Shown here piece by piece: positions 17,130-26,203 of a DNA stretch of 64,000 bases (position 1 is its first letter; the number at the start of each line of letters is the position of its first letter). The DNA lies in the NCBI GenBank assembly GCA_039183205.1, contig JBCDBR010000016.1, forward strand, positions 1-64,000, given 5' to 3'. Both the position numbers and the translations under genes were made by a program. Source of the stretch: HKCCE3408 sp039183205. Its GTDB lineage: Bacteria; Pseudomonadota; Alphaproteobacteria; Rhodobacterales; Rhodobacteraceae. The notes under the pieces are model-generated. The model was not told the DNA's origin and ran no database searches. It saw only the letters and a program-made list of their open reading frames with translations.

Positions 17130-17743
17130 CGTCGCTGAAGCACATAAACGCTGGAGCCCATTTCCTTTGCCTTCAAATGCGGCCCGTAAGCCTCAGAAAT
17201 CAGCGTGGCCGGGCCATGTGTGGCGGCTGCCAGCGCCTCTTGATATGTCTCATCGGCCAAAGTGGCATCGTTATAGCTCAAGGCAAGAAAGCCGCCCGGC
17301 GCCAGGCAATCCAAAAGTGTCGCGAGCATATCGGGGGGCGCGGCACCAAGGCTGATGACACCGGTTGCCGTGATCGCCGCGTAATCGCCAGGTGTGACCG
17401 CCTGCGGCGCGCCCGGCTCCGATGCCCACAGCTTGTCGTAAACGCCCTTTGCTTCGGCCTCGGCCAGCATGCGGGGATTAATGTCAGTGCCGTGCAGGTT
17501 GGCGTAACCCGCTTGCTGCAACGCTTGGCCGGAAAGGCCGGTGCCGCAGCCGTAATCGAGGATGGCCGCGTCGAATTTCGGAAATGCACGCGCCAGGGCA
17601 TCGGCCACCCGGACCGGGGTGAGATAGCCCGCGCCGATGACATCCGCATCGTAGCGTTCGGCCCAATCATCATAGATGGCCTGGGTCTCGGCCACGCTGC
17701 GGGGCTTCCAAAGGTTGGGATCAAAACCGTCTTGCTCTGCCAT
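17126..17743 (-). CDS. class I SAM-dependent methyltransferase
   Basis: A 205-residue protein with the SAM-binding motif ILDYGCGTGLSG (motif I), GTDINPRML (motif II) and the post-motif LAPGGFLALSY. The N-terminal YDDWAERYD is common in small methyltransferases acting on metabolites. Substrate unknown. It overlaps gluQRS by four bases and is probably co-transcribed with it, which hints at, but does not prove, a link to tRNA modification. Confidence 0.8.
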   Translation of the reverse strand: MAEQDGFDPNLWKPRSVAETQAIYDDWAERYDADVIGAGYLTPVRVADALARAFPKFDAAILDYGCGTGLSGQALQQAGYANLHGTDINPRMLAEAEAKGVYDKLWASEPGAPQAVTPGDYAAITATGVISLGAAPPDMLATLLDCLAPGGFLALSYNDATLADETYQEALAAATHGPATLISEAYGPHLKAKEMGSSVYVLQRR

Positions 17744-17810
17744 GACGCGACCCTAGCGGGCGGCGCGCAACCGGTCCAGTCAAGGCACGGTGATCGCGCA
17801 TTATGCCTGT

Positions 17811-19163
17811 TCAGGCCGCGCGCGCGGTGCCCGCGGCCAACCACTCGGCCCAGGCAAGTTTGGCGCGCGCAGTATAGGCGCGGTATCTTTCGCGTCGGCC
17901 TTTGCGACCGCACTTCAAGCCGTCGACGGGTTTGAACAAGCCAAAATTCACATTCATCGGTTGAAAGGTTTTGGCCTCCGCCCCGCCTGTGATGTGATGG
18001 ATCAGCGCGCCCATCGCCGAGACATCCGGGACAGGCGGCAAATCGCGGCCTTGGAGCTCGGCACTTGCCATACGTCCAGCCAAAAGCCCCATAGCGGCCG
18101 ATTCCACATAGCCCTCAACCCCGGTGATCTGTCCGGCAAACCGCAGATGGGGCTGCGTGCGCAGGCGCATTTGATCATCCAAAAGCGTGGGCGCGTTCAT
18201 AAAGGTATTCCGGTGAATACCGCCCAAACGCGCAAAGGCGGCATCCTCTAGCCCGGGGATCATACGGAAAACAGAGGTTTGCGCGCCGTACTTCATCTTG
18301 GTCTGGAAGCCAACGATGTTGAAAAGCGTGCCAAGCGCATTGTCGCGGCGCAGCTGCACGATGGCATGGGGTTTGATATCGGGCGCATGTGGATTGGTCA
18401 GGCCCACGGGCTTCATCGGCCCGTATCGCAAGGTGTCTCGGCCGCGTTCGGCCATCACTTCAATCGGCAAGCAGCCATCGAAGTACCCGGCGGTTTCATC
18501 CGGCCTAAACTCGGTCTTTTCGGCCGCCAAGAGCGCATCGATAAAGGCTTCATAGACGTCGCGGTCCATGGGGCAGTTGAGATAAGCGCGCCGCTCTGCC
18601 TCGGTTTCCCCCTTGTCATAGCGTGACTGGGCCCAGGCAATGTCCATATCGATCGTGTCGGCATGCACAATCGGCGCAATGGCGTCGAAAAAGGCCAAGC
18701 TGTCTTGTCCGGTCTGCGCCGCGATCGCCTGAGCCAATGGCGTCGAGGTTAGCGGCCCCGTTGCGACAATGGCGGGTGTCTGCGGCAAGGCGGTGATTTC
18801 GCCATGCTCTATCTGGATGCGGGGATGGGCATCGATCCGCGCGGTCACAGCGGCGGCAAAGGCCTCTCGGTCGACGGCCAGGGCGCCACCGGCGGGCAAA
18901 CGATGCGCATCGGCGCAAGCCATGATCAGGCTGCCGGCCTGGCGCATTTCCCAATGCAAAAGTCCCACCGCGTTTTCGTCGTGATCGTCGGACCGGAAGG
19001 AGTTTGAACAGACCATCTCGGCCAGATGGCCGGTTTGATGCGCGAAGGTGCCAGTCTGCGGTCGCATTTCATGCAGCACGACCTCTTGGCCGGTCTCGGC
19101 CGCTTGCCACGCCGCTTCTGATCCGGCCATGCCGCCGCCGATGATATGAAGGGGATCTGCCAT
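17811..19163 (-). CDS. trmFO: methylenetetrahydrofolate-tRNA-(uracil-5-)-methyltransferase TrmFO
   Basis: A 450-residue FAD enzyme that makes 5-methyluridine 54 in the tRNA T loop using methylene-THF. The dinucleotide-binding start LHIIGGGMAGSEAAWQAA and the family motif MVCSNSFRSDD are clear, as are GYFDGCLPIE and GALIHHITGG near the end. The ATG at 19163 fits the family; ATG at 19184 would add seven residues. It follows a membrane-protein gene by 37 bases and may share its transcript. Confidence 0.95.
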   Translation of the reverse strand: MADPLHIIGGGMAGSEAAWQAAETGQEVVLHEMRPQTGTFAHQTGHLAEMVCSNSFRSDDHDENAVGLLHWEMRQAGSLIMACADAHRLPAGGALAVDREAFAAAVTARIDAHPRIQIEHGEITALPQTPAIVATGPLTSTPLAQAIAAQTGQDSLAFFDAIAPIVHADTIDMDIAWAQSRYDKGETEAERRAYLNCPMDRDVYEAFIDALLAAEKTEFRPDETAGYFDGCLPIEVMAERGRDTLRYGPMKPVGLTNPHAPDIKPHAIVQLRRDNALGTLFNIVGFQTKMKYGAQTSVFRMIPGLEDAAFARLGGIHRNTFMNAPTLLDDQMRLRTQPHLRFAGQITGVEGYVESAAMGLLAGRMASAELQGRDLPPVPDVSAMGALIHHITGGAEAKTFQPMNVNFGLFKPVDGLKCGRKGRRERYRAYTARAKLAWAEWLAAGTARAA

Positions 19164-19200
19164 GGCGACGGGATATCGCGCCATGGCAGATTTGAAAAGG

Positions 19201-19812
19201 TCAGCTGGATTCGGCGTAATCGAGGAAGATGTTGTCGATCTCGTCTGAGGCCAATGGCGCCCGCAGGTCAATGGGCCGCGTCATCTGGCGTTTGGCACGC
19301 ACCTCGGCCAAATCGGTGACGCCTTCGGTCACGCGTGGCTGGGGTGTGATCGCACTGAGCGTTTCCGGCCGCGCGGCAGAGGCGACAGGCGCCACGGCGA
19401 TGCGGCGCGGCTTTACCTTGCCCATGGGGCGGCGTGTGCTGCGGGCCGGTGCGGGATAGGTCAGCAGCAACGCCGCAATCAGTGCCAGATCACGCCAGAA
19501 CGGCGCCAGATCGCCGCCACCGACAGGCGTGACAAACGCGATCAAGGCGGCACAGAAGGTAATCAGGCCCAAGGCCAAGGCCGCCGCCCGCGTCCGATAG
19601 CCGACCATGATCATATAGCTGAGGCTAAAGATGATGATGCCGGACAAAACGGCGGCGACTTGCGGTTCAGCGATATGCGCCAACAGGGCTACAAAGTCCG
19701 TACCTGGAATAAATCCGACAGCAACAGCGATGAAATACGACCCGATGAGTGTGCGGAGCAAGGTTTTCCCGTTGCGCTCCTCTCTGGTCTTGTTGGTTTT
19801 GGCAGCTTGCAT
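19201..19812 (-). CDS. integral membrane protein, DoxX-like
   Basis: A 203-residue protein. The first 120 residues form four hydrophobic helices (for example TLLRTLIGSYFIAVAVGF and ALALGLITFCAALIAFVTP), reminiscent of the DoxX fold. The last 85 residues are hydrophilic, basic and proline-rich, and probably cytoplasmic. AAGGAA precedes the ATG at 19812. Placement in the DoxX family is tentative. Confidence 0.6.
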   Translation of the reverse strand: MQAAKTNKTREERNGKTLLRTLIGSYFIAVAVGFIPGTDFVALLAHIAEPQVAAVLSGIIIFSLSYMIMVGYRTRAAALALGLITFCAALIAFVTPVGGGDLAPFWRDLALIAALLLTYPAPARSTRRPMGKVKPRRIAVAPVASAARPETLSAITPQPRVTEGVTDLAEVRAKRQMTRPIDLRAPLASDEIDNIFLDYAESS

Positions 19813-20065
19813 GTGGCATTTCCTTCAGCGAATAAGCTTGAGAAAAAATGCACCAGTTACGAGGGGTTGTACCAAGGCGTGTCATATTATGACGACGCTC
19901 GTTGAGACCGTTCGCGTGAAAAGCGGCAGGATTGTGAAGCGATTTGGGCAATATTGCTGCACTTCATGTCGGCAAGATGGCAAAATCTCCGTGGTTGGCA
20001 GATTGGCGCTGCAAAGACGACAATTAACGAGATGGTGATCCGTGCCGGACCGGCGCGCGGGTCTT

Positions 20066-20440
20066 CTATGGCCCGATCAGATCCCACCGATTACCGTACA
20101 AATCCTGAAAGACCGCGACGCGGCCATAGGGCTCATCCCGTGGCGTTTCTTCGAACGTGACACCGGAGGTTTGCATATGCGCGGCGGTTTTGTCGAAATC
20201 ATCGACATGCAGGAAATAGGCCACGCGTCCGCCTGCGGCCCGTCCGATCGACGCGATCTGATCGTCGACGGCGCGGGCGATCAGAAACTGGGTCATGGCG
20301 CCGGGCGGTGCCATCCGCACCCATCGCTTGCCGCCGCCGAGATCGGTATCCTCGACGAGGTTCCAGCCGAGTGCGGTGCTAAACCATGAAATGGCCTCGT
20401 CGTAATCGCGCGCGAGATATGTCACGCAGGCCAGCCTCAC
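20066..20440 (-). CDS. VOC family (glyoxalase/bleomycin resistance fold) protein
   Basis: A 124-residue protein with two beta-alpha-beta-beta-beta modules: CVTYLARDYDEAISWFSTALGW at the start and VAYFLHVDDFDKTAAHM in the second half, ending VAVFQDLYGNRWDLIGP. The metal ligands are typical of the superfamily, but the reaction is unknown. The only start in reach is a GTG at 20440. It lies 36 bases downstream of gyrA on the same strand. Confidence 0.8.
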   Translation of the reverse strand: MRLACVTYLARDYDEAISWFSTALGWNLVEDTDLGGGKRWVRMAPPGAMTQFLIARAVDDQIASIGRAAGGRVAYFLHVDDFDKTAAHMQTSGVTFEETPRDEPYGRVAVFQDLYGNRWDLIGP

Positions 20441-20476
20441 CAGATCGCGCGGTGCGGCAGTTCGGGCCGGAGGAGG

Positions 20477-23221
20477 CTAGGCATCGCCGGCATCAGCCGC
20501 TTCGCCATCGGCTTGATCGTCCTCATCTTGATCGGCGATCCACGCGACGCTGACAACCTCTTCACCTGAAGCGGTGTTGAAGACTTTCACGCCGCCGGCG
20601 CTCCGGGACCTGAAGGAAATTCCATCGACCGGAACGCGAATTGACTGACCCGTCGACGTGGCAAGCATAATCTGATCTTCGAGCGTGACCGGGAAGGAGG
20701 CCACGATAGCCCCGCCCCGCATCGCTTTGTCGATCGCCGCCACGCCCATGCCGCCGCGTCCGCGCACAGGATAGTCATGGCTAGACGACAGTTTGCCCAA
20801 TCCGCCCGCGGTGATGGTCAAGATCAGGTCTTCGGCGGCGGACATCTCGGCATAGCGCTCGGTGCTCAGCTCCCCCTCGGCGACATCCTCTTCGTCGTTT
20901 TCGGGGTCTTCGGTCACACCCGCCATCAATCGGCGCTGTTTCAGGTAAGACGCGCGTTCTTCGGAGGTCGCATCAAAATGCCGGATCACCGCCATGGAGA
21001 CGACCTTGTCTTTGCCCGAGAGCTTGATGCCGCGCACCCCGGTGGAGGATCGGCCTTGGAACACCCGCACATCGGTGGTCGGGAATCGGATCGCCCGGCC
21101 GGCATCACTCACCAGCATCACGTCGTCATCCTCGGTCGCGATACGCGCATTGACCATCGAGACGCTGCCATCTTCGGGCAGTTTCATCGCGATCTTGCCG
21201 TTGCGCATGACATTGGTGAAATCGCTTAGCTGATTGCGCCGCACGTCGCCGGCCGATGTGGCAAAGACGATCTGTAATTCATCCCATTCTGTTTCATCAC
21301 GATCGACAGGCATCACCGCCGCCAGCGATGTGCCCGGCTCAATGGGCAGAATATTGACCAGCGCCTTACCCCGAGAGGTGCGACCGCCTTGCGGCAGGCG
21401 CCAAGTCTTAAGTTTGTAGACCATGCCCGAGGTCGTAAAGATCAAAAGCGGCGTATGCGTATTGGCCACAAAGAGGTTCGTGACAACGTCATCCTCTTTC
21501 ATCGAGCCGCCGCTCAGCCCCTTGCCGCCGCGCTTTTGCGCCCGGAACTCAGCCAGTGGCGTGCGTTTGATATAGCCGCCCGCGGTCACAGTCACGACCA
21601 TGTCTTCGCGCTCGATCAGGTCCTCGTCTTCCATATCGCCGGACCAATCGACGATTTCTGTCCGACGCGGGACAGCAAATTTTTCGCGCACTTCGTTCAG
21701 TTCGTCGCGAATGATCGCCAAAATCCGATCGCGGGAGGCGAGGATTGCCAGGTAATCTTTGATCTTTTCGGCCAGTTCTTCGAGCTCGTCCGTGACCTCC
21801 TTGACCCCGATCTGTGTCAGGCGCTGCAAACGAAGCTCCAAGATCGCGCGCGCTTGGGTTTCAGACAGGTTATAGGTCCCGTCCTCGTTCATCTTATGGG
21901 TCGGGTCGTCGATCAGCCGGATGTAATCGGCAATGTCCTGGGCCGGCCAGCGCCGCTCCATCAGCTTGACGCGGGCTTCGGGCGCATCGGCAGAGCCCCG
22001 GATGGTGGCGACCACCTCATCGACATTGCTGACCGCGACGGCCAAACCACAGAGGATATGGGCCCGTTCGCGCGCTTTGCGCAGCTCAAACGCAGTTCGC
22101 CGCGCGACAACCTCTTCGCGAAACTCTAAAAACGCTGTCAAAAAGCCGCGCAATGTTAACTGTTCAGGACGGCCGCCATTGAGCGCCAGCATGTTGCAGC
22201 CAAACGATGTCTGCATCTGCGAAAACCGGAAGAGCTGATTCAGCACCACTTCGGGCGTTGCGTCGCGTTTCAGCTCAATGACCACTCGTACGCCGATCCG
22301 GTCCGATTCGTCCGCGATGCCGGAGATGCCATCGATCTTCTTGTCGCGAACCAAATCGGCGATCCGTTCCACCATCGACGCCTTGTTCACCTGATAGGGA
22401 ACCTCATCGATGACGATCGCATATCGATCCTTGCGCACCTCTTCGACCCGCGTTTTGGCCCGGACAATGACTGAACCGCGACCTTCAAGATAAGCTTTTC
22501 GCGCCCCTGACCGGCCCAGCATGATCCCACCGGTCGGGAAATCGGGGCCGGGAATGAACTCGATCAATTGCTCAGAGCTGAGATCAGGGTCCGCGATCAA
22601 GGCCAAGGTGGCATCGATCACCTCGCCCAGATTATGCGGCGGGATATTCGTGGCCATGCCAACGGCGATCCCGCCTGCGCCATTGACCAGCATGTTCGGG
22701 AACCGCGCCGGCAAAACGGTTGGTTCCTCGTCCTTGCCGTCGTAATTGTCTTGGAAATCGACCGTGTCCTTGTCGATATCCGCCAGCAAATAATTCGCCG
22801 CCTCGGCCATTCGCACTTCGGTATAGCGAAAGGCCGCCGGTGGATCGCCATCCATCGAGCCAAAATTGCCCTGCCCATCAAGCAGGGGCAGCGACATGGA
22901 AAAATCCTGCGTCATGCGGACCAGCGCATCGTAGATCGCGGCGTCGCCATGGGGGTGATATTTGCCCATCGTGTCGGCCACGGGGCGCGATGATTTCCGC
23001 GTCGCCTTATCGAATGTGTTGCCGACCTCATTCATGGCGTACAAAATTCGCCGATGAACGGGTTTCAGCCCGTCACGCAGGTCAGGAATAGCGCGTGAGA
23101 TGATCACGCTCATCGCATAGTCGATGAACGAGTTCTTCATCTCTTTCGAGATGTCGATGGACGGGCCACTATATCGCGGTGTTTCGTCCGTATTTTCAGG
23201 GGGTTCTGGCGTATCGCTCAC
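20477..23221 (-). CDS. gyrA: DNA gyrase subunit A
   Basis: A 914-residue type II topoisomerase subunit that supercoils DNA with GyrB. The catalytic tyrosine is Y133 in FRYTEVRM. The C-terminal DNA-wrapping domain carries the GyrA box as QKRGGKG. The quinolone-determining region reads HPHGDAAIYDAL: the residue matching E. coli Ser83 is Ala94, while Asp98 matches Asp87. The start codon is GTG at 23221 and has no strong ribosome site. The acidic linker (EDPENDEEDVAEGE) and acidic tail are normal for the group. Confidence 0.97.
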   Translation of the reverse strand: MSDTPEPPENTDETPRYSGPSIDISKEMKNSFIDYAMSVIISRAIPDLRDGLKPVHRRILYAMNEVGNTFDKATRKSSRPVADTMGKYHPHGDAAIYDALVRMTQDFSMSLPLLDGQGNFGSMDGDPPAAFRYTEVRMAEAANYLLADIDKDTVDFQDNYDGKDEEPTVLPARFPNMLVNGAGGIAVGMATNIPPHNLGEVIDATLALIADPDLSSEQLIEFIPGPDFPTGGIMLGRSGARKAYLEGRGSVIVRAKTRVEEVRKDRYAIVIDEVPYQVNKASMVERIADLVRDKKIDGISGIADESDRIGVRVVIELKRDATPEVVLNQLFRFSQMQTSFGCNMLALNGGRPEQLTLRGFLTAFLEFREEVVARRTAFELRKARERAHILCGLAVAVSNVDEVVATIRGSADAPEARVKLMERRWPAQDIADYIRLIDDPTHKMNEDGTYNLSETQARAILELRLQRLTQIGVKEVTDELEELAEKIKDYLAILASRDRILAIIRDELNEVREKFAVPRRTEIVDWSGDMEDEDLIEREDMVVTVTAGGYIKRTPLAEFRAQKRGGKGLSGGSMKEDDVVTNLFVANTHTPLLIFTTSGMVYKLKTWRLPQGGRTSRGKALVNILPIEPGTSLAAVMPVDRDETEWDELQIVFATSAGDVRRNQLSDFTNVMRNGKIAMKLPEDGSVSMVNARIATEDDDVMLVSDAGRAIRFPTTDVRVFQGRSSTGVRGIKLSGKDKVVSMAVIRHFDATSEERASYLKQRRLMAGVTEDPENDEEDVAEGELSTERYAEMSAAEDLILTITAGGLGKLSSSHDYPVRGRGGMGVAAIDKAMRGGAIVASFPVTLEDQIMLATSTGQSIRVPVDGISFRSRSAGGVKVFNTASGEEVVSVAWIADQDEDDQADGEAADAGDA

Positions 23222-23422
23222 AGTGTTTTGTCGCTTCGCTCGTCGGCCTATATTTAGTTGATACCGAGTATAATATCAACCGCATATGGGGTGCAATGCC
23301 TTGCCCATCGCGCTTTTAGCAGCACTCGTGGGAGGCTGCTAGTACGCTGTTTTCGTTGCTTCTTAAGCTTTCCGCTGCAACCCTTTGTGGGAAGGCAGGG
23401 GTTTTAGAGCAAGAGGTGAGCG

Positions 23423-23710
23423 ATGCCATATCAAAAAGACACCCCAAAAACCGAAACCGAATTGATGCTGAAAGGCTATGGTCTGACGACGGCAGAGATG
23501 TTCTATCACATGCCCGATTACCGCTCGGTCCTGAACAGTTTTCTCTGGCAAGACTATGATCTGGCGCCGGATTACCCGCGCTTATTTGAGTTCATCGAGT
23601 TTTGGCACGAAAAGATCGAAGGCCCGCTGCATTCGGTGCGGTTTACACATCGCAAGATGATCGCACCGGGCCGTTGGCGCAGCGTTGTGGGTGAGTTCAA
23701 CTGTGCCTAG
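23423..23710 (+). CDS. usg: Usg family protein
   Basis: A 95-residue soluble protein matching the Usg-like family: LMLKGYGLTTAEMFYHMPDYRSVLN, then FLWQDYDLAPDYPRL, FEFIEFWHEKIEGPLHSVR. The family was named from a gene upstream of trp genes in alphaproteobacteria; its function is unknown. AAGAGGTGAG is a good ribosome site. It overlaps the end of the convergent dsbB by 14 bases. Confidence 0.85.
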   Translation: MPYQKDTPKTETELMLKGYGLTTAEMFYHMPDYRSVLNSFLWQDYDLAPDYPRLFEFIEFWHEKIEGPLHSVRFTHRKMIAPGRWRSVVGEFNCA

Positions 23711-24179
23711 GGGCAGGGCGCCGAATCGCGGTGAGCCAAAGCAACGCTAAAGCGGCGCAGGCGACGGCATTCCAACTGGCCATCGACAGGCCCAGGATAT
23801 GCAGCGCGGCTTCGTCGCAGAGCACAATCTGTGGGCCGGTTGAAAAATCCAAAAGATCCGCGCCGGTCATCACGCTGAGGTCTTGCGCGGCCGATCCGGC
23901 GCAGGTGGAGGGTCCTTCCCACCAGCCGCGTTCGACGCCGGTATGAAAGACGGCCAAGCCGGTATTGGCCGCCATGGCCAGGGCGCCAGCTGCGGCCAGC
24001 GCGATATGCGGCAGGGCCAGGCCGACCGCGCCCAATGCGATGGCGATCACATGTGGCCAGCGCTGCCAAAGGCACATCGCGCAGGGCAAATAGCCGCCAA
24101 TATACTGAAAGCCGTAGGCCGATCCCAGAACGAGCAATGAGCCAAGCGCCGCCAACCCGATGATTTGCGCACGGCTCAT
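23697..24179 (-). CDS. dsbB: disulfide bond formation protein B
   Basis: A 160-residue inner-membrane protein with four hydrophobic helices that reoxidises DsbA and passes electrons to quinone. The first periplasmic CxxC is C33-A-M-C36 in YLPCAMCLWQRWPH. The second cysteine pair is in the periplasmic loop (PSTCAGS and QIVLCDEAA). It overlaps the upstream YqaA-type gene by ATGA. Confidence 0.92.
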   Translation of the reverse strand: MSRAQIIGLAALGSLLVLGSAYGFQYIGGYLPCAMCLWQRWPHVIAIALGAVGLALPHIALAAAGALAMAANTGLAVFHTGVERGWWEGPSTCAGSAAQDLSVMTGADLLDFSTGPQIVLCDEAALHILGLSMASWNAVACAALALLWLTAIRRPAPRHS

Positions 24180-24817
24180 AAATACCTCAGTAAAAAGAAC
24201 CCACCGATCAACAACATAAAGAACAAGGTGAACATGAGGCCGAGGCGCTTTTCAATGAAGTCCTTGATCGGCTCACCGAATTTCCACAAAAGCCCGGCAA
24301 TGATGAAAAACCGAATGCCACGTGCAACGATCGAGGTGACGATAAAGGTGCCCATCGGCATGCCCGTCCAGCCCGACATGATGGTGATCACCTTATAGGG
24401 AAAGGGCGTGATGCCCGCGCCGAGAACGGCCCAAAACCCGAAATCGTTAAAGCGCGCGTTGAAATCCTCGACCGCGGTTTCTTTGCCCAGGGCTTCGAAG
24501 ATCGGTCGGCCGATTTCCTCGAACGCGAAAAAGCCGATCCCGTAACCGGCAATGCCGCCCAGAACGGAGGCCACGAGGCACACACCGGCGATCAAAAACG
24601 CCCGATGCGGTGCTGCGATGATCATCGGGATCATGATCAAATCGGGCGGTATGGGAAAGAAGGAGCTTTCGATGAAGCTGATAAAGGCTAAAAACCAAAG
24701 CGCGTGGCGATGCGCAGCAAGGCCCAAAGTCCAATCGTAAAGCCTACGCAGCAAACCACATCTCCAGAAACTTTGCAGCTGCGGCATGCCCGATTGACCT
24801 GCATCCGTCAATGGCAT
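24176..24817 (-). CDS. YqaA family (SNARE/DedA-like) inner-membrane protein
   Basis: A protein of up to 213 residues with DedA-like membrane elements: FIESSFFPIPPDLIMIPM, a long helix GGIAGYGIGFFAFEEIG, and GAGITPFPYKVITIMSGWTGM. Related proteins act as lipid carriers or flippases; the role here is unproven. The start may instead be the ATG at 24787 (MPQLQSF), ten codons in. It is coupled to dsbB by a four-base overlap. Confidence 0.85.
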   Translation of the reverse strand: MPLTDAGQSGMPQLQSFWRCGLLRRLYDWTLGLAAHRHALWFLAFISFIESSFFPIPPDLIMIPMIIAAPHRAFLIAGVCLVASVLGGIAGYGIGFFAFEEIGRPIFEALGKETAVEDFNARFNDFGFWAVLGAGITPFPYKVITIMSGWTGMPMGTFIVTSIVARGIRFFIIAGLLWKFGEPIKDFIEKRLGLMFTLFFMLLIGGFFLLRYL

Positions 24818-24859
24818 GGATTGACGCCGGCGGGGTGGGGGGCTAAGGCGAGGCTCTGG

Positions 24860-24944
24860 GCCCGAGTGGCGGAATTGGTAGACGCAGGGGATTCAAAATC
24901 CCCCGCCGCAAGGCTTGTCGGTTCGAGTCCGACCTCGGGTACCA
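24860..24944 (+). tRNA. tRNA-Leu(CAA)
   Basis: An 85-base class II tRNA with a long variable arm (CGCCGCAAGGCTTGTC). The anticodon stem GGGGA/TCCCC encloses TTCAAAA, giving CAA. Acceptor GCCCGAG/CTCGGGT, discriminator A and encoded CCA. It lies at the left edge of an accessory islet. Confidence 0.96.
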
Positions 24945-24999
24945 GATTGTTTTCGAGCAATTCCCCGTCCATGGCCAGCGTGGATAAAGACCCACAAAA

Positions 25000-25380
25000 T
25001 CACTGGTTCCAAACGACGTGCCCCCGCTTTCTCGATTTGTGAATTCTCTGTTCGCTTCGCCGTTGAAGAAAAGAAAAGATGCGCGTTCCGGTGCTGAGCG
25101 CACGGGCGGTTGCCAAGTGGGCCGGTAGACCCTCGACTGCACGTCGCCATCGCCGTTTCCGTCGCTCCCATCGAATTCGACTGAGATTGCTTCGTCAGCA
25201 ATCTCCAGCTGCTCGATAATCAGCAATCTCCAGCGGCTCGATAAAAGGGTCTTGCGCATTATATGGCATGTCATCACCACAATTGGTGACGCGATAAAGA
25301 TAGTATAAAAATCCTATTTCTGGGGAATGCGGAAAAAAATCCTCACACATTGGATTGCGAGATTGCGAGTAGTTTGACAA
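25000..25380 (-). pseudogene. possible frameshifted gene remnant
   Basis: Read on the minus strand from 25380, the frame runs through MPYNAQDPFIEPLEIAD and stops at 25195. Just before the stop the DNA holds two 25-bp copies in tandem. Removing one copy joins the upstream part to the next frame, which continues EQLEIADEAISVEFDGSDGN and stays open well past 25000. The simplest reading is a small gene broken by a 25-bp duplication. The family is unknown and the original 3' end is unclear, since the joined frame runs on into the tRNA-Leu antisense. Confidence 0.3.
25195..25244. repeat. 25-bp tandem duplication
   Basis: Two adjacent copies starting TCAGCAATCTCCAGC and ending GCTCGATAA (25195-25219 and 25220-25244). 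They differ at one base. The unit length is not a multiple of three. Confidence 0.85.
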
Positions 25381-25402
25381 GCCGGGCCCATGCGGGTTTC
25401 AG

Positions 25403-26203
25403 ATGTCATTATGGCTTGGTACGCAGAAAGCGTTGTGGGCGAGCATGAAGCAATCTGATCTGCACAAGATGGCGCATGTGTGCCTTCTTATCTTTGACGC
25501 CTATGGTTTGACCGTCTCGGAGACAGGCAGCGCGGCGGAATTTGAAGATCGCATGGCCCTCATCGGGAAACCGCCGAACCGCAAGACGCTTGATCCGAAC
25601 TCCCAACTGCTGTTTGAGCACCGGATCTCGGCCATTCTGCTGCAACACAAGGGGCAGGATATTGGTGGCGTGATCGCACGGTCCCTTGATCTGGGCGCGC
25701 GTCCGGTCGCAGACCTGCTGGATGCCGAGGCCGGCATCCTTTATGACAGCGATCGGCCGCCAAAGCTCACGTCTCCGACCTCCCACCAGATGCAGGGCAT
25801 CGTCGCGTATTGCGGCGAAATGTGGTTCAAACCAACCGGGCCGGGCGAAAAGTGGCGCGGGCTACCCGGGCTGTCTCCTGCACTGGTCAGGTATATTCAG
25901 ACCCATGCATTTGGCAGATGGGGCTGCGATTGGGTCTACGGCATCATCAAGAAGGGGGAAGTTGAAGATCGAGGCCGCGCCGTTCATTACGGCTTCTGCT
26001 GCGTCGAGCCAAACTTGCAATCGTTTGAGGATGTAGATGAAGACGGCCGCGACAGCAGTGAATACCTCGTCGCCAACAGCCGAGATCAGTTTGCGCATGT
26101 CATTCGATGCTGCACAGAAGACCCTCATATGTACTTTCCCGGCTTCGAAGAGATTTCAAAAGGCGTAGCTGATGGCAACACTCGGCGCGTTGCGGCCAAG
26201 TAA
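25403..26203 (+). CDS. unrecognised protein, possibly a GNAT-like acyltransferase fold
   Basis: A 266-residue soluble protein that I cannot place in a family. Residues from about 125 to 200 have a GNAT-like order of elements: a strand (GIVAYCGEMWFKP), a gap with a helix (GLSPALVRYIQTHAFGRWG), a strand (CDWVYGII), then RGRAVHYGFCCVEP, which resembles the closing Y/GF segment of GNAT enzymes. Earlier there is GQDIGGVIARSLDLG. This is shape similarity only. The start is uncertain: ATG at 25403 lacks a good ribosome site and ATG at 25445 (MKQSDLHKM) is an alternative. Its 3' end overlaps the convergent HTH gene by 48 bases, an unusually long tail-to-tail overlap. Confidence 0.55.
   Translation: MSLWLGTQKALWASMKQSDLHKMAHVCLLIFDAYGLTVSETGSAAEFEDRMALIGKPPNRKTLDPNSQLLFEHRISAILLQHKGQDIGGVIARSLDLGARPVADLLDAEAGILYDSDRPPKLTSPTSHQMQGIVAYCGEMWFKPTGPGEKWRGLPGLSPALVRYIQTHAFGRWGCDWVYGIIKKGEVEDRGRAVHYGFCCVEPNLQSFEDVDEDGRDSSEYLVANSRDQFAHVIRCCTEDPHMYFPGFEEISKGVADGNTRRVAAK

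Larger units (their letters stand above)
24945..25402. other. islet edge after tRNA-Leu with a gene remnant
   Basis: No intact gene. The minus strand holds a disrupted frame carrying a 25-bp tandem duplication (see the pseudogene entry). I looked for a copy of the tRNA-Leu 3' end that could mark an attachment site on the far side of the islet and found none within the window. Confidence 0.4.

Noticed and set aside
24843..25280. 145-codon minus-strand frame over tRNA-Leu
   Set aside because: Its end is the antisense of the tRNA (SDSNRQALRRGIL), a frequent false gene. Only its first part is discussed, as a possible remnant.
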